DNA from: Corynebacterium xerosis NBRC 16721 = ATCC 373
GTDB taxonomy: Bacteria > Actinomycetota > Actinomycetes > Mycobacteriales > Mycobacteriaceae
DNA length: 64,000 bases
NCBI RefSeq assembly: GCF_001552415.1
Contig: NZ_BCRD01000005.1
Coordinates: 124,001 to 188,000, forward strand
Direction of reading: 5' to 3'
This document shows positions 38,608 to 50,148 of the stretch, piece after piece (position 1 is the stretch's first letter; every line of letters starts with the position of its first letter). Position numbers and translations under genes: made by a program. The notes under the pieces are model-generated. The model ran no database searches. It saw nothing but the letters and a program-made list of their open reading frames with translations, and was not told the DNA's origin.

Positions 38608-39602
38608 CCGAGTTCGGCCGGGGCGCACACGACCGGGCGCCCCGCCAGGGCCTCGAGGACGAGGCCGTGGACGATGGGGTGATCCCTCATGTGGTCGTGG
38701 GTGAACGGCGACGGCGCGGCCGGGCACACGTCCTGGATCAGGGCGTTCGTCACGGTTGCGCCGGGGCCCGCTTCGAGGAACGCCCCCGGCGCGGTGCTGG
38801 CCGTGGTGTCGTCGACGGAGGCCAGAACCGTGTAGTCGACGCCCGGTTGGGTGTCCGGCAGGGACTCCAGGTGCGCCACGACGTCGGACCCGTTCAGCTG
38901 CTGCAAGGCCGCCGGCCCGAGGACGGCGTCGCCGACGGCCACGGCCGCGGAGCTGGAATGCAGGTTGAGCTGGTCGAGGCCGTCCATCGACGTGCCCCGG
39001 TGCGTGCCGGCGAGGTAGATCGCGTCGTCGACGAACTCCGCCGCGCCGTGGTCGTTCATGGCCAGCCGCATCAGCGCCGCGGCCTGCGAATGCCCGATGA
39101 CGTCGACGGCGCCGGCGGCCCGGCCCGCGGCCGTCTCGCCGGCGACGTACCGGATCGCCCGATCGACCGCCGCCGCGCTCTCGCGCACGTCGCCCACGCC
39201 GTTGGTGCCGGGGACGTTGCCTCGCGCCGATTCGCGGTGCCACCCGTATTCCAGCGAATGCACGCAGTAGCCGGCGACGAGGGGCGTGGCCAGCGCCTTC
39301 ATGTCCTCGGCGGAACTCCACGTGCCGTGGATGAGAAGGACCGGCTGCGGATGCTCGGGGGCGGGCACGCACTCGGGGTCGTTCGCCCAGCCCAGTTCCG
39401 GGAACGGCTCCTCCACCACGGCCGCAGAGCCGATGCCCACCGAGCCAAGATCCGACGAACCGAGCCCGCCCGAACCGGAGGGGACGGCCATGGCGGCGGG
39501 GGCCCCGACGGTGGCACCCATCAACGCGGCCGCGCCGATGGCGGCGACCGCCGACCATCCCCGTCGCCCGTTGCCCGTGCGCACCCGCGTGATCGGCTTC
39601 AT
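38604..39602 (-). CDS. Secreted lipase-like alpha/beta-hydrolase
   Basis: 332 aa with a Sec signal peptide: a basic N-terminus, a hydrophobic core AAIGAAALMGATVGAPA and cleavage after AMA near residue 39. The mature protein has PVLLIHGTWS (oxyanion) and VIGHSQAA (nucleophile Ser), with a His late in the chain, as in actinobacterial class-2-type lipases. Several Cys suggest disulfides outside the cell. The ATG has AGGGGAG 6 nt upstream. Convergent with mtr; monocistronic by spacing. Confidence 0.86.
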   Translation of the reverse strand: MKPITRVRTGNGRRGWSAVAAIGAAALMGATVGAPAAMAVPSGSGGLGSSDLGSVGIGSAAVVEEPFPELGWANDPECVPAPEHPQPVLLIHGTWSSAEDMKALATPLVAGYCVHSLEYGWHRESARGNVPGTNGVGDVRESAAAVDRAIRYVAGETAAGRAAGAVDVIGHSQAAALMRLAMNDHGAAEFVDDAIYLAGTHRGTSMDGLDQLNLHSSSAAVAVGDAVLGPAALQQLNGSDVVAHLESLPDTQPGVDYTVLASVDDTTASTAPGAFLEAGPGATVTNALIQDVCPAAPSPFTHDHMRDHPIVHGLVLEALAGRPVVCAPAELG

Positions 39603-39711
39603 CAGTCACTCCCCTGGTCGGTTCCCCGCGGGCACTCCGCGCGCAGTTCACTCCGGAACGTAAGGGGTGAAACGGAGTCACCCGGGCATTTCACCCGCAG
39701 TCGGCGAGCGA

Positions 39712-41205
39712 TCACCCCAGTTCGGGCACTCCGGTCGCCGCCGCGAGCGCCGGGCCCGCCAAGTGCTCCTCGATCGCGTCGGCGATGAGGTCCAGCTGCC
39801 GCAGCCGCTCGGCCCGGAAGTCGGTGTCGGCTGCGACGACGAAACCGTCCAGCCCCGCAGCGGAGGCAACCGAGCGCAGGTAATCGCGGCGCACCTCATC
39901 GTTTTCCAGAAGGCCGTGCCGGTGGGTGCCGGCGATCGCGCCGCGCACGGCACCTTCGCCGTGCGGCCAGTGCTTTTCGACGCTCCTGGCCACCCGGCCA
40001 TTGTGCACCTCGTAGGAGCCGTCGCCGTGCCTGGCCAGCACCTTCGGCTCGGCGAATTCGATGTCGGCGTCGAAGATGCCCAACCCCTCGACGCGCACCG
40101 GATCGGAGCCGGGGGCACCGCTCTCCACCCCGTCGACGATCGACGCGCACATCATCTGGAATCCGCCGCAGATGCCCAGCGTCGGTTTCCCCTGGGACGC
40201 GCGGCGGACCAGGGCGTCGTCGAGCTTCCGTTCGCGCAACCACCCGAGATCATGGACCGTGGCCTTCGTGCCGGGCAGCACCACCAGGTCGGCCCGTGCC
40301 ACGGTGCTGGGGTCGACGGTCCATTCCACGCGCACGCCCGGCTCCGCGGCCAACGCCTCGACGTCCGTGGCGTTGGACACCCGCGGCAGCCGGATCGCCG
40401 CAACGGTGAGCACATCGGTGCCCAGCGGTGCGCTCGCCGGCCCGATCGATGTCGCGGCGACGGTGCCCAGCGAATCTTCCGCGTCGATCCACAGGCCCCG
40501 GAGGAACGGGAGGACGCCGAGGACCGGCACCCCCGTGCGCTGCGCGACCACGTCCAGGCCCGGGACGAGCAACTCGACGGCGCCGCGGAACTTGTTGACC
40601 ACGAATCCCGTGATCCGGTCGCGGTCGCCCTCGCCGAGGATCGCGTGCGTGCCCACGAAATGCGCCAGCACCCCGCCGCGGTCGATGTCGCCGACGACCA
40701 GGACCGGCAGGTCGGCCGCTTCCGCCAACCCCATGTTGGCGATGTCCGACTCCCGCAGATTGACTTCCGCCGGGGACCCGGCGCCCTCGCAGACCACGAC
40801 GTCGAACCGCGAGCGCAGATCCTCCAGGCAGGCGGTGGTCACCGACCGCAGTGCTTTGCGACGCTCCCGGTACGTCGACGCCGACACACTGCCCTCGGCG
40901 CGGCCGCGGACGACGACCTGGCTGGTCTGATCCGAGCCGGGCTTGAGCAGCACCGGATTGAAATCGACGCTGGGCTCCAGCCCGCAGGCCAGCGCCTGCA
41001 GCGCCTGGGCGCGGCCGATTTCACCGCCGTCGGGGGTCACGGCGCAGTTGTTGGACATGTTCTGCGCCTTGAACGGCGCCACCGACACCCCGCGCCGCGC
41101 CAGCAACCGGCACATCCCCGCGACCAGCACGGACTTGCCGGCATCCGACGTGCACCCCGCGACGAGGAACGCGCTGCCCGGCTGATTCCGCCGCCCCCGC
41201 GTCAT
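39712..41205 (-). CDS. cobQ: Adenosylcobyric acid synthase
   Basis: Amidates four carboxylates of adenosylcobyrinate a,c-diamide using glutamine and ATP. 497 aa; N-terminal P-loop-like [16 protein letters not shown] and [12 protein letters not shown]-terminal amidotransferase nucleophile GICGGFQMM with His in THRHGLLEN. It starts 4 bp after the map stop, so it is the last gene of the dxr-rip-ispG-PBP-map run rather than part of the cobO-cobB-cobA operon. Confidence 0.95.
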   Translation of the reverse strand: MTRGRRNQPGSAFLVAGCTSDAGKSVLVAGMCRLLARRGVSVAPFKAQNMSNNCAVTPDGGEIGRAQALQALACGLEPSVDFNPVLLKPGSDQTSQVVVRGRAEGSVSASTYRERRKALRSVTTACLEDLRSRFDVVVCEGAGSPAEVNLRESDIANMGLAEAADLPVLVVGDIDRGGVLAHFVGTHAILGEGDRDRITGFVVNKFRGAVELLVPGLDVVAQRTGVPVLGVLPFLRGLWIDAEDSLGTVAATSIGPASAPLGTDVLTVAAIRLPRVSNATDVEALAAEPGVRVEWTVDPSTVARADLVVLPGTKATVHDLGWLRERKLDDALVRRASQGKPTLGICGGFQMMCASIVDGVESGAPGSDPVRVEGLGIFDADIEFAEPKVLARHGDGSYEVHNGRVARSVEKHWPHGEGAVRGAIAGTHRHGLLENDEVRRDYLRSVASAAGLDGFVVAADTDFRAERLRQLDLIADAIEEHLAGPALAAATGVPELG

Positions 41206-41209
41206 GGGA

Positions 41210-42118
41210 TCAGGCGCCCGGGGTCCAACCGGTGAGGAACTGGCCCTCCACGACGTCGTCGGGAAGCGTCAGGATCTCGTAGCCCGAGTCCGTCACCAGC
41301 ACCGTGTGCTCGAACTGCGCGGTCCACTTGCGGTCGGAGTTCTGGACGGTCCAGCCGTCCTCCCAGATCTCGTAGTCCAGCTCGCCGAGGTTGATCATCG
41401 GCTCGACGGTCAGCGTCATGCCCGGCTCGAGGACCGTGGTCTGCGACGGCTCGTCGTAATGCAGCACGACAAGGCCGTTGTGGAACGTGGTGCCCACGCC
41501 GTGGCCGGTGAAATCGCGGACCGTGTTGTAGCCGAACCGCTTGGCGTAGGCCTCGATGACCCGGCCGATGACGTTGATCTCGCGGCCCGGCTTGATGGCC
41601 TTGATGCCGCGCATGGTCGCGTTGTACGTGCGCTCGACCAGCAGGCGGTGCTCCTCGGAGACGTCGCCGGCGAAGAAGGTCGCGTTGGTGTCGCCGTGGA
41701 CGCCGTTCTTGTAGCCGGTGACGTCGACGTTGACGATGTCCCCGTCCTCGATGACCTGCGTGCCCGGGATGCCGTGGCACACGATCTCGTTGAGCGACAC
41801 GCACGAGCTCTTGGTGAACCCGCGGTAGCCCAGCGGCGACGGGTACGTGTCATGGTCCATGAGGTACTCGTGGACCACGCGGTCGACGTCATCCGTCGTG
41901 GCGCCCGGAACACAGGCCTTGCCGGCCTCGACCAGTGCGTTGGCGGCGATGCGGGACACCTCGCGCATGGCCTCGATGTCCTTGGGGCTCTGCACCAACG
42001 GCTCGCCGACGCCCTCGGCGACCTCGTCCTTCCACGCGTACTCCGGCCGCTCGATGTGGGCGGGCACGGGGCGGATCGGGGTGGGCTCCTGCATGGTCAA
42101 CGGTGCACGATCGGTCAT
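41210..42118 (-). CDS. map: Methionine aminopeptidase, type I
   Basis: Removes N-terminal Met from new proteins. 302 aa with an N-terminal extension of about 40 residues containing the actinobacterial motif [12 protein letters not shown]. Metal ligands are visible in [36 protein letters not shown] and [11 protein letters not shown] at 42116-42118 is chosen; GTG three codons upstream is in frame. 31 bp after the PBP gene. Confidence 0.95.
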   Translation of the reverse strand: MTDRAPLTMQEPTPIRPVPAHIERPEYAWKDEVAEGVGEPLVQSPKDIEAMREVSRIAANALVEAGKACVPGATTDDVDRVVHEYLMDHDTYPSPLGYRGFTKSSCVSLNEIVCHGIPGTQVIEDGDIVNVDVTGYKNGVHGDTNATFFAGDVSEEHRLLVERTYNATMRGIKAIKPGREINVIGRVIEAYAKRFGYNTVRDFTGHGVGTTFHNGLVVLHYDEPSQTTVLEPGMTLTVEPMINLGELDYEIWEDGWTVQNSDRKWTAQFEHTVLVTDSGYEILTLPDDVVEGQFLTGWTPGA

Positions 42119-42149
42119 GGCGAACACGATACCCCCGCCCGGGGACCCG

Positions 42150-44003
42150 TCAGCCGACGGGCTCGTCGCGCCCGGATTGCTCGTCGAGATTGGCCAGGAA
42201 CGCGTCGGTCACGCTCACCGCGTGCTCCGACCCGCCGCCGTGGACGATGAGCGTGGCGAACGCGATGTCGTCGCGCCACCCCGTGAACCACGCGTGCGAA
42301 CCGCCGGAGACTTCGGCCTCGCCGGTCTTGCCGTAGACCTCGCCGCGCCCGGCGATCGCGGTCGCCGTGCCGGAGGTGACCACCGCGCGCATCACCGATC
42401 GCAGGTGCTCGGCCGTCTCCGGGGCCAGGGGCTCCGGGGACGCCGACGCCCACGTGCCCGCCTGCGGGACCAGCGACGGAGTCGGGGCGCGGCCCGCGGC
42501 GATGGTCGCCGACACCATCGCCATGCCGAACGGGCTGGCCAGGTCGAAACCCTGGCCGTAGCCGGCGTCGATGCGCTCGGCCTCGTCCGTGCCGTCCGAC
42601 ACCGAACCGGTGATGGTGTCCAGGCCGGCGATGCGGTAGTCGACGCCCAATCCGAAGCGCTCGGCCTCGGTCTGCAACTGCCCCGGTTCCATCTTGTGCG
42701 AGATGTCCGCGAAGGTGGTGTTGCACGACCGCGCGAAGGCGTCGGTCAGCGACGTGTCGCCCACTCCACTGCCGTTGTAGTTGATGACCACGCGCGGCCC
42801 CAGCGTCATGGTGCCCGGGCACGGCACCGTCGACGACGGGTCCAGGCCCAGATTGTCCATCCCGGCGGCCGCGGTGACGATCTTGAACGTCGAGCCCGGC
42901 GGGTACTGGCCCATCATGGCCAGATCGCCCTTCTCGTCGGCCTTGCGCGTCTGCGCCACCGCCAGCACCTCGCCCGACGACGGCCGCAGCGCCACGAGCA
43001 TGACCTCCGCCTCCGGGCGCAGATCCACCGCCCGTTGGGCCGCATCCTGCACGGACTTGCTCACCGACGCCCGGATGGCCGGCCGCACCTCCGGGTCGAC
43101 GGTGTGCAACGGGGCCAGCACGCCGCCGTCGGGATTGGCGGCCACGATGTTCCAGCCGTCGCCGCCCGAGACGTCGTCGGAGACGATGCGCTCCACGCGG
43201 CTCATCAGATCGGGCGCGAAACCCGGGTCGGGGCGCACCATCGCGGCTTCGTCGTTGACGCTGACCCCGGGCAGGGAGGCCAACTCGTCGCGCACCTCCG
43301 CCGGCGCATCCGCCGGCAACACGACCACGGAAAACGGCCCCGACCCGCCGGCCGCCTGCGGCCCCACCGCACGAGCGTCGACCGTCGCGGCCTGCCGGCC
43401 CTCGCCATCCTTGGGCATGCCGTTGTTGACCACCGTGGCGATGCGGTTGACCGCGCCCTGCACGTCCGGCACCGCCGAACGGTCCAGTACCACCCGATGC
43501 ACGGTGCCCGGCTCCAACAGCGTCGCACCATCCGAGCCGACGACCGATGCCCGAGGCGCCGGAATGCGCCGAAGCTCCGGATGCTGGTTGTTGCCCAGGC
43601 GCGGATGCAGCGCCGACGGCGTCCACCGCACCGCCCACCGGCTGTCCGACTTGGTCAGGTGGAACGTGGTGTCATAGGCCCACTCCCGATCGCCCGCCAG
43701 ATCCCAATCCAGCGTGACCTCCGCGGTCGTGCGCCCCCCATCGCCGCGCACCTCGCCGATCTCGGCCTCCAGCGACTCGGCCGACAACCCGCCCCACGCG
43801 GCGCCCAGGTCCCGGCGGGCCGTGTCCGCGTGATCGGTCATCTCCGCCGCGGCCGCCACGTCACCGCTGCCGAGCGCGCCGAAAAACTCCTCCAGCACGT
43901 CCTCGCCGGTGTCCGGGCGCGGTGTGCACGCCACCGTGGTGGCGGCCATGGCGACGGCCGTGAACAGCGCGGCGGCACGCTTGCGCGGGAAGGGGGCGTT
44001 CAT
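42150..44003 (-). CDS. Class B penicillin-binding lipoprotein (PBP-lipo type)
   Basis: Peptidoglycan transpeptidase tethered outside the membrane. 617 aa. A signal peptide ends in lipobox TTVAC. An NTF2-like MecA_N domain follows (about 30-150), then a dimerisation region and the transpeptidase domain with YPPGSTFKI (active Ser), SCNTTF and YGKTGEAEV. The counterpart in M. tuberculosis is Rv2864c at the same place. It lies between ispG and map in an operon. Confidence 0.93.
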   Translation of the reverse strand: MNAPFPRKRAAALFTAVAMAATTVACTPRPDTGEDVLEEFFGALGSGDVAAAAEMTDHADTARRDLGAAWGGLSAESLEAEIGEVRGDGGRTTAEVTLDWDLAGDREWAYDTTFHLTKSDSRWAVRWTPSALHPRLGNNQHPELRRIPAPRASVVGSDGATLLEPGTVHRVVLDRSAVPDVQGAVNRIATVVNNGMPKDGEGRQAATVDARAVGPQAAGGSGPFSVVVLPADAPAEVRDELASLPGVSVNDEAAMVRPDPGFAPDLMSRVERIVSDDVSGGDGWNIVAANPDGGVLAPLHTVDPEVRPAIRASVSKSVQDAAQRAVDLRPEAEVMLVALRPSSGEVLAVAQTRKADEKGDLAMMGQYPPGSTFKIVTAAAGMDNLGLDPSSTVPCPGTMTLGPRVVINYNGSGVGDTSLTDAFARSCNTTFADISHKMEPGQLQTEAERFGLGVDYRIAGLDTITGSVSDGTDEAERIDAGYGQGFDLASPFGMAMVSATIAAGRAPTPSLVPQAGTWASASPEPLAPETAEHLRSVMRAVVTSGTATAIAGRGEVYGKTGEAEVSGGSHAWFTGWRDDIAFATLIVHGGGSEHAVSVTDAFLANLDEQSGRDEPVG

Positions 44004-44109
44004 GCCCGGGACGCTATCACCGGGGACGGATCCCTCCCGGATGGCACGCCGGACCGACCGCCACGCGGGCCGTCGTCAAGCCGGAAACCTTGCCCTGAAA
44101 CGGGCCGAC

Positions 44110-45270
44110 CTATGCGCCGGTGACCTTGACCTGCGGCTCGCCGGTGACCGTGGCCTCGTCGTCGCCCATCTCGGCGGCGATGCGCATGGCCTCCTCGATG
44201 AGGGTCTCCACGATCTGATCCTCCGGCACGGTCTTGATGACCTCGCCCTTGACGAAGATCTGGCCCTTGCCGTTACCCGACGCCACGCCCAGGTCGGCGT
44301 CGCGCGCCTCGCCCGGACCATTGACGACGCAGCCCATGACCGCCACGCGCAGCGGCACCTCCATGCCCTCCAGGCCCGCGGTCACCTTCTCCGCCAACTC
44401 GTAGACGTCGACCTGCGCGCGGCCGCACGACGGGCAGGACACGATGTCCAGCTTGCGCGGGCGCAGGTTCAGCGACTGGAGGATCTGGTCGCCGACCTTG
44501 ATCTCCTCCTCCGGGGGCGCCGACAGCGACACGCGGATGGTGTCGCCGATGCCCTCCGCCAACAGCGCGCCGAACGCCACCGACGACTTGATGGTGCCCT
44601 GGAACGCCGGGCCCGCCTCGGTCACGCCGAGGTGCAGCGGGTAATCGCACTGCGCGGCCAACTGGCGGTAGGCCTCGACCATGACCACCGGGTCGTTGTG
44701 CTTGACCGAGATCTTGATGTCGCCGAAGCCGTGCTCCTCGAACAGGCCGGCCTCCCACAGCGCCGACTCGACCAGCGCCTCCGGCGTCGCCTTGCCGTAC
44801 TTGTCCATGATCCGCTTGTCCAGCGAACCGGCGTTGACGCCGATGCGGATGGGGATGCCCGCGTCGCCGGCCGCCTTGGCGACCTCCTTGACGCGGCCGT
44901 CGAACTCCTTGATGTTGCCCGGGTTGACGCGCACTGCGGCGCACCCGGCGTCGATGGCCGCGAAAATGTACTTCGGCTGGAAGTGGATGTCCGCGATGAC
45001 CGGGATCGGCGACTTCTTCGCGATGATCGGCAGCGCCTCGGCGTCGATGGTCTTCGGGCACGCCACGCGCACGATGTCGCAGCCCGACGCCGTGAGCTGC
45101 GCGATCTGCTGCAGCGTCGCATTGATGTCGTGCGTCTTGGTGTTGGTCATCGACTGCACGGAGATCGGGTGGTCCGAACCGACGCCGACGCCGCCGACCA
45201 TGAGCTGGCGGGTCTTGCGACGTGGCGCGAGCACGGCGGGGGTTTCGGGGATTCCGAGCGAGACGTTCAA
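44110..45270 (-). CDS. ispG: (E)-4-hydroxy-3-methylbut-2-enyl-diphosphate synthase
   Basis: Iron-sulfur enzyme of the MEP isoprenoid pathway. 386 aa; TIM-barrel part with [15 protein letters not shown] and VRVNPGNI. The [4Fe-4S] cysteines are in IVSCPSCGR and GCVVNGPGE. The start is TTG at 45268-45270 with GAGGAAG 8 nt upstream. It is in one run with dxr and rip, so two MEP enzymes are co-expressed here. Confidence 0.96.
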   Translation of the reverse strand: MNVSLGIPETPAVLAPRRKTRQLMVGGVGVGSDHPISVQSMTNTKTHDINATLQQIAQLTASGCDIVRVACPKTIDAEALPIIAKKSPIPVIADIHFQPKYIFAAIDAGCAAVRVNPGNIKEFDGRVKEVAKAAGDAGIPIRIGVNAGSLDKRIMDKYGKATPEALVESALWEAGLFEEHGFGDIKISVKHNDPVVMVEAYRQLAAQCDYPLHLGVTEAGPAFQGTIKSSVAFGALLAEGIGDTIRVSLSAPPEEEIKVGDQILQSLNLRPRKLDIVSCPSCGRAQVDVYELAEKVTAGLEGMEVPLRVAVMGCVVNGPGEARDADLGVASGNGKGQIFVKGEVIKTVPEDQIVETLIEEAMRIAAEMGDDEATVTGEPQVKVTGA

Positions 45271-45314
45271 GGGTGTTCTTCCTCAATCCTTGGGTGGGGG
45301 TCTATGAAAGGACG

Positions 45315-46547
45315 TTAGCCGAAAAGCCGGATCGGGTTGACCACGTCGGCTGCGATGACGATCACGCCGAAGGTCAGCAGCACGGCGGTGAAGGCCATGG
45401 TGACCGGCATCAGGCGGGTGTAGTCGGCGGGCCCGATCGCGGGCTTGCCGGCCAGGCGGCGGAAGAAGTCGCGGAGCTTCTCGTAGACGACCACCGCGAT
45501 GTGCCCGCCGTCGAGCGGCGGCAGCGGCACGAGATTGAACAGCGCCAGGAAGAAGTTGAGGTTGGCGAGCATCATCAGGAAACCGCTCCACATGTCGTTT
45601 TCGACCATCTCGCCGCCGACGCGTGAGGCGCCGACCACGCTCATGGGGCTTTCCTGGTCGCGTTCGGCGCCGAAGATCGACGCGACGACGCCGGGCACCT
45701 TCGAGGGGATGGACAACAGCCCGTCCCACACGGCCCCGAACATGTCGCCGGTGAACGCCAGCGCGCCCGGCACCGCGGTCAGCGGCGTGAACTCGTTGAG
45801 GGTGTTCTGCGGCCGCTCGAACAGCACGCCGACGGCCGGCGTCTGCGCGATGGCGCCGGAGTTGGTCCGGCGTTCGACGACCTCCGGCTCCACGACGATG
45901 GTCGCGGTGGTTCCGGCCCGGTCCACGGTGAATTCGATGGGCCCGCTTTCCGACGAGCCGACCTCCTCGATGACCTCCGGGTACGTTTCGACCGCCGTCC
46001 CGTTGACCGACGTGATCACGTCGCCGGCGCGCAGCCCCGCATCGCCCGCGGGCCCCGTGCCCGTGCACTCCGACAGCGTGCCGTCGGGGTTCTGGGTGGC
46101 CGGCACGCACTGGGTGGCCTGGACGCGCGGCGCGAAGTCGGCGTTCATGTTCGGCAGGCCCCACGCCACGGCGACGACGTAGATGAGCACCACGCCGACG
46201 ACCAGGTTCATGGCCACGCCGCCGGAGAGCACCGCAATGCGCTGCCACCAGGGGCGGCGCCACATGGCGTGCTGTTCTTCCTCGGGGGCCACGGGATCCT
46301 GGGCGGTCATGCCCGCGATGTCGCAGAAACCGCCCAGCGGCACCGCCTTGAGGCCGTACTCGGTGACGTGCCCGCCACCGCCCGCATGCTTCCGGCTTGT
46401 CGACCACACCGTGGGGCCGAATCCGATGAAGTAGCGGCGCACCCGCATGCCGAACATCCGCGCGGCCTGCATGTGGCCCCACTCGTGCAGCGCGATGGTC
46501 ACCGCGATGCCGAGGGCGAAGAGGAAGACGCCGAAGAGGAAAGTCAC
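45315..46547 (-). CDS. rip: Site-2 intramembrane metalloprotease, RseP/Rip1 type
   Basis: M50 protease that cuts membrane-bound anti-sigma factors and similar substrates. 410 aa; zinc site HEWGH at residues 21-25 in helix 1, a PDZ domain (about 165-225, [16 protein letters not shown]), and the third ligand in [10 protein letters not shown] in the last helices. GTG at 46545-46547 overlaps the dxr stop in GTGA. Same dxr-rip-ispG order as M. tuberculosis. Confidence 0.94.
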   Translation of the reverse strand: MTFLFGVFLFALGIAVTIALHEWGHMQAARMFGMRVRRYFIGFGPTVWSTSRKHAGGGGHVTEYGLKAVPLGGFCDIAGMTAQDPVAPEEEQHAMWRRPWWQRIAVLSGGVAMNLVVGVVLIYVVAVAWGLPNMNADFAPRVQATQCVPATQNPDGTLSECTGTGPAGDAGLRAGDVITSVNGTAVETYPEVIEEVGSSESGPIEFTVDRAGTTATIVVEPEVVERRTNSGAIAQTPAVGVLFERPQNTLNEFTPLTAVPGALAFTGDMFGAVWDGLLSIPSKVPGVVASIFGAERDQESPMSVVGASRVGGEMVENDMWSGFLMMLANLNFFLALFNLVPLPPLDGGHIAVVVYEKLRDFFRRLAGKPAIGPADYTRLMPVTMAFTAVLLTFGVIVIAADVVNPIRLFG

Positions 46548-47692
46548 CGCGCCAGCTTATCCGCCAGCTCGGTGGACAGCGCCCTGGCCCGTCCCTCGAC
46601 TTCCAGCACGTCGGCGATGTCGCGCGGCTCGGCGGTGGCGTCGATGGCGGCCAGCGTCTCCCCCACGACGTCGACGATGTGCGGGAAGGCGATGCGGCCG
46701 GCCAGGAAGGCTTCCGCGGCCTCCTCGTTGGCGGCGTTGTACACCGCCGGGGTGCAGCCGCCCGCCGTGACCGACTCGCGGGCCAGGCGAACCGCAGGGA
46801 AGACGTCGTCGTCGAGGGGCTCGAAGCGCCAGACCATCGCGTCGCGGAAGTCCAGCGCATGCTGTGCCTCCGGGACCCGGTCCGGCCACCCCAGCGCCAG
46901 GGCGATGGGCAGCTTCATCGACGGCGGAGACGCCTGCGCGATGGTCGCGCCATCGGTGAACGTCACCATGGAATGGATGATCGACTGCGGATGAACGGTC
47001 ACGTCGATGCGTTCCGCCGGGACGTCGAAAAGCAACGCCGCCTCGATGAGCTCCAGGCCCTTGTTGACCATCGACGCCGAATTCAGGGTGTTCATCGGCC
47101 CCATCGACCAGGTCGGGTGCGCGCCGGCCTGCTCCGGGGTGGCCGTCATCAGGCGGTCGCGGTCCCAGCCGCGGAAAGGCCCGCCGGACGCCGTCAGCAC
47201 CAGGCGATCGACTTCGTCCATGGTGCCCGAGCGCAGGCACTGCGCCATGGCCGAATGCTCCGAGTCGACGGGCACCAGCTGGCCGGGCTTCGCCGTGCGC
47301 AGCACCAGCGACCCGCCGGCGACGAGCGATTCCTTGTTGGCCAGCGCCAGGCGCGCGCCGGATTCGAGCGCGGCGAGGGTGGCGCCGAGGCCCATCGACC
47401 CGACCAGGGCGTTGAGCACGACGTCGGACTCGACCTCGCGGACCAGTCGCTCCGCGGCGTCGGGGCCGGACGACACGGCGGCGTCGATGGACGCCGCGGC
47501 GGACGGGTCGGCGCAGGCGACGCGGTCGAACGACACGCCGTGAGTCCGTGCCTGGGCGGCCAGCAGTTCCGGGTTCCCCCCGCCGGCGGCCAGCCCGACC
47601 ACGGTAAACCGTTCCGGATTGTCGGCGATCACCTCCAGCGCCTGAGTGCCGATGGAGCCGGTGCTTCCGAGAACGAGAATCCTGGTCTTCAC
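46544..47692 (-). CDS. dxr: 1-deoxy-D-xylulose 5-phosphate reductoisomerase
   Basis: Second enzyme of the MEP pathway, NADPH-dependent. 382 aa from GTG at 47690-47692 ([17 protein letters not shown]). Conserved [29 protein letters not shown] and [15 protein letters not shown]. No ribosome-binding site precedes the GTG; an upstream in-frame ATG at 47722 lacks one too, so a leaderless or weakly initiated message is possible. Divergent from the DUF2631 gene. Confidence 0.95.
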   Translation of the reverse strand: MKTRILVLGSTGSIGTQALEVIADNPERFTVVGLAAGGGNPELLAAQARTHGVSFDRVACADPSAAASIDAAVSSGPDAAERLVREVESDVVLNALVGSMGLGATLAALESGARLALANKESLVAGGSLVLRTAKPGQLVPVDSEHSAMAQCLRSGTMDEVDRLVLTASGGPFRGWDRDRLMTATPEQAGAHPTWSMGPMNTLNSASMVNKGLELIEAALLFDVPAERIDVTVHPQSIIHSMVTFTDGATIAQASPPSMKLPIALALGWPDRVPEAQHALDFRDAMVWRFEPLDDDVFPAVRLARESVTAGGCTPAVYNAANEEAAEAFLAGRIAFPHIVDVVGETLAAIDATAEPRDIADVLEVEGRARALSTELADKLAR

Positions 47693-47865
47693 TGGGGTAT
47701 TGTTACACCCGATACTCAACATTCGCTGAGAGTGTGCCAAAATGCACGTTAACGGGACCGCCGCGGCGCGACCGGGCAGAACGACGGGCTGTCGACGTCG
47801 GCACTGACCACGAGCTCAACATGGCACCGCGGCGGCGAAGGTACGGCGCAAACAGGAGGATTACC

Positions 47866-48333
47866 GTGGCCCACGGACACAAGAAGGAAGAGATCTACAA
47901 CGGCGTCAGCACTCTCGACGTCCCCGCCGCCAAGTGGGGCTGGAGCGGCCTGAGCGAGGGCGCGCTGCAGAAGGCCGGCTGGATTTCCGTGATCTTCCTG
48001 ATCGCGATGCTCTGGGGCAACCACCCGGGCAAGGTCGAGAACATCTGGCTGATCGCCATCGCCGCGATCTTCGCCATCGCCCTGCTGTGGCGCGCGTTCT
48101 CCCCGAAGGGCAAGCAGGTCCGCACCGTGACCGCCCGCAACAAGCCGCTCGGCCACGTCGAGCCGGTGTGGGCCGATGACCAGGTCCACGGCCGCGGCGC
48201 CTACGCCGAGCTGTCCGAGTCCCAGCTGCGTGCCTGGAACCACACCCCGGACACCTACGGCAAGGGCCAGACCTCGATCACCGGCGGCATCCCGAACGTC
48301 GACGAGGACAAGGGCAAGACCCTCCAGGCTTAA
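47866..48333 (+). CDS. DUF2631 membrane protein
   Basis: 155 aa from GTG at 47866, which has a near-ideal AGGAGGA 5 nt upstream; the longer frame upstream is not needed. Two hydrophobic helices (about 41-57 and 65-81: GWISVIFLIAMLWG, IWLIAIAAIFAIALLW) separated by a short loop, then a 70-residue soluble C-terminal part. The same conserved transmembrane gene lies near dxr in mycobacteria. Function unknown. Single gene ending at a strong terminator. Confidence 0.85.
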   Translation: MAHGHKKEEIYNGVSTLDVPAAKWGWSGLSEGALQKAGWISVIFLIAMLWGNHPGKVENIWLIAIAAIFAIALLWRAFSPKGKQVRTVTARNKPLGHVEPVWADDQVHGRGAYAELSESQLRAWNHTPDTYGKGQTSITGGIPNVDEDKGKTLQA

Positions 48334-48362
48334 TCCTCTCTGGGGGTCCCCCGGGACACCGG

Positions 48363-48400
48363 CGCCCGCACCGCGTTTCCACGTGGTGCGGGCGTTTTTT
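48363..48400 (+). terminator. Intrinsic terminator after the DUF2631 gene
   Basis: CGCCCGCACC pairs with GGTGCGGGCG, followed directly by TTTTTT at 48395-48400. It is 29 bp past the stop and the cleanest terminator in the window. Confidence 0.95.
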
Positions 48401-48447
48401 CGTGCTCCGCTGGGCCCGCTTTCCCGGACCCTTCCCCTTAGGTCCCC

Positions 48448-49545
48448 TCAGGCCCCTTCGGCGGCTAGCTGGCCGCAGGCGGCGGCGATCTCGTTGCCGC
48501 GGGTATCGCGCACGGTGCAGGGCACTCCCTGCGCGCGGACGCGGCGGACGAACTCGTCCTGCTGCGCCTTCGGCGACGCGTCCCACTTCGACCCCGGGGT
48601 GGGGTTGAGCGGGATGAGGTTGACGTGGACGCGCGAGCCGAGCGCCTTGTGCAGCTTCTTGCCCAGCATGTCGGCGCGCCAGCCCTGATCGTTGATGTCG
48701 CGGATCAGCGCGTACTCGATGGAGACGCGGCGGCCCGACTTGTCCGCGTAGTAGCGGGCGGCGTCGAGCACCTCCGCCACCGAGAAGCGGTTGTTGATGG
48801 GCACCAGGGTGTCGCGCAGCTCGTCGTCCGGCGTGTGCAGGCTCACGGCCAGGCGCACCGACATGTCCTCGTCGGCGAGTTTGCGGATCGCCGGCGCCAG
48901 GCCCACGGTCGACACGGTGACGTTGCGCTGCGAAATGCCGAAGCCGTCCGGCACCGGCTCGGTGATGCGGCGCACGGCGGCGACGACGCGCTTGTAGTTT
49001 GCCAGCGGTTCGCCCATGCCCATGAAGACGATGTTGGACAACCGGCCGCCCTCGTCGCGCATGGCGGCGGCGGCCTCGCGCACCTGGTCGATGATCTCCG
49101 CGGTCGACAGGTTGCGCTGCAGGCCGCCCTGGCCGGTGGCGCAGAACGGGCAGGCCATGCCGCAACCGGCCTGCGAGGAAATGCACAGGGTCGCGCGGTC
49201 CGGGTACTTCATCAGCACCGACTCCAGCAGAGTGCCGTCGCCGGCCTTCCACAGGGTCTTGCGGGTTTCGCCGTCGTCGCAGGAGATGTGGCGCACCGGA
49301 TCCAGCAGCGGCGGGAACAGCGCTTCCTTGACCTGGCCGCGCGCGGCGGCGGGCAGGTCGGTCATGGTCTCCGGGTCGGCCTCGAGGCGGCCATAGTAGT
49401 GGCGGGCGATCTGGTTGGCGCGGAACGCCGGCAGGCCGAGCTCCTTCACCGCCTCCTTTAGGGCCGGTCCGTCGAGGTCGGCGAGGTGGGTGTCGGGCAT
49501 GCCGCGTCGGGGCGCGTTGAAGACGAGGGGAAGTTCCTTGGTCAT
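48448..49545 (-). CDS. rlmN: Dual-specificity 23S rRNA/tRNA adenine-C2 methyltransferase
   Basis: Radical SAM enzyme methylating A2503 of 23S rRNA and A37 of tRNAs. 365 aa from ATG at 49543-49545; iron-sulfur motif CGMACPFC, followed by [11 protein letters not shown] and [13 protein letters not shown]. The methyl-carrying Cys is expected in the C-terminal PCTVRDTRG segment. The open frame extends upstream through the divergent lapA-like gene but is not coding there. Confidence 0.95.
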   Translation of the reverse strand: MTKELPLVFNAPRRGMPDTHLADLDGPALKEAVKELGLPAFRANQIARHYYGRLEADPETMTDLPAAARGQVKEALFPPLLDPVRHISCDDGETRKTLWKAGDGTLLESVLMKYPDRATLCISSQAGCGMACPFCATGQGGLQRNLSTAEIIDQVREAAAAMRDEGGRLSNIVFMGMGEPLANYKRVVAAVRRITEPVPDGFGISQRNVTVSTVGLAPAIRKLADEDMSVRLAVSLHTPDDELRDTLVPINNRFSVAEVLDAARYYADKSGRRVSIEYALIRDINDQGWRADMLGKKLHKALGSRVHVNLIPLNPTPGSKWDASPKAQQDEFVRRVRAQGVPCTVRDTRGNEIAAACGQLAAEGA

Positions 49546-49602
49546 GATGGCCCCATCATCGCATGTCGCCCGGTATGGCGGCGAACCGCGCGGCAAGGTT
49601 GA

Positions 49603-50058
49603 ATGGTGTACATGACTGAACGCGATTACCCCGACGCCGCCGGACGGCCCGTCACCGGCCGGGACAATGCGCCGCTGGACGGGGGCGCCGACGCTTACGC
49701 GGCCCCGCGCGCCGACGTGCCCGCCCGCATGGACGACACCGCGGTGGAACCGCTGCCCGCCGATCCCGTCGACACCACCGAGGCCACCGAGACCACCGAG
49801 CCTTCCCGCCCCGCCAAGAAGGGCGGCGCCGCGTCGAGCACGTGGGTGGCGTTGATCGTCGGCGCCCTGCTGCTGATCCTCCTGCTGATCTTCATCATGC
49901 AGAACCAGCAGACGGTCGAGCTCCACCTCTTCGGCTGGACGTGGAACTTCCCGCTGGGCGTCGGTCTGCTGCTCGCGTCGATCATCGGTGGCCTGATCAT
50001 GGCCTGCGCGGGCATCTGGAAGATGTTCGAGATGAAGCGCCAGCTGCGTCGCCGCTGA
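49603..50058 (+). CDS. LapA-domain (DUF1049) membrane protein
   Basis: 151 aa. Residues 1-78 are polar, rich in Asp/Thr/Pro and probably disordered. A LapA domain follows with two helices, [19 protein letters not shown] and [18 protein letters not shown], around the typical [19 protein letters not shown] loop, and a basic C-terminus. In E. coli LapA-type proteins work with LapB in LPS control; here the role is unknown. ATG at 49603 has AAGG 4 nt upstream; ATG at 49612 is an alternative. Confidence 0.82.
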   Translation: MVYMTERDYPDAAGRPVTGRDNAPLDGGADAYAAPRADVPARMDDTAVEPLPADPVDTTEATETTEPSRPAKKGGAASSTWVALIVGALLLILLLIFIMQNQQTVELHLFGWTWNFPLGVGLLLASIIGGLIMACAGIWKMFEMKRQLRRR

Positions 50059-50079
50059 TCGTCCCCTCCCCCGTACGCC

Positions 50080-50115
50080 GGAAGGCGGGCTCCCCTCGTG
50101 GGGTGCCCGCCTTCC
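50080..50115 (+). terminator. Terminator between lapA-like gene and cdsA
   Basis: GGAAGGCGGGC pairs with GCCCGCCTTCC, extended by CCCC/GGGG past one T-T mismatch with a short loop. On the plus strand TTGCTTTGC follows. It lies between two convergent genes and may serve both, though the minus side lacks a T-tract. Confidence 0.85.
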
Positions 50116-50148
50116 TTGCTTTGCGACGCCGCCGTCGGCCCCGTCCGG

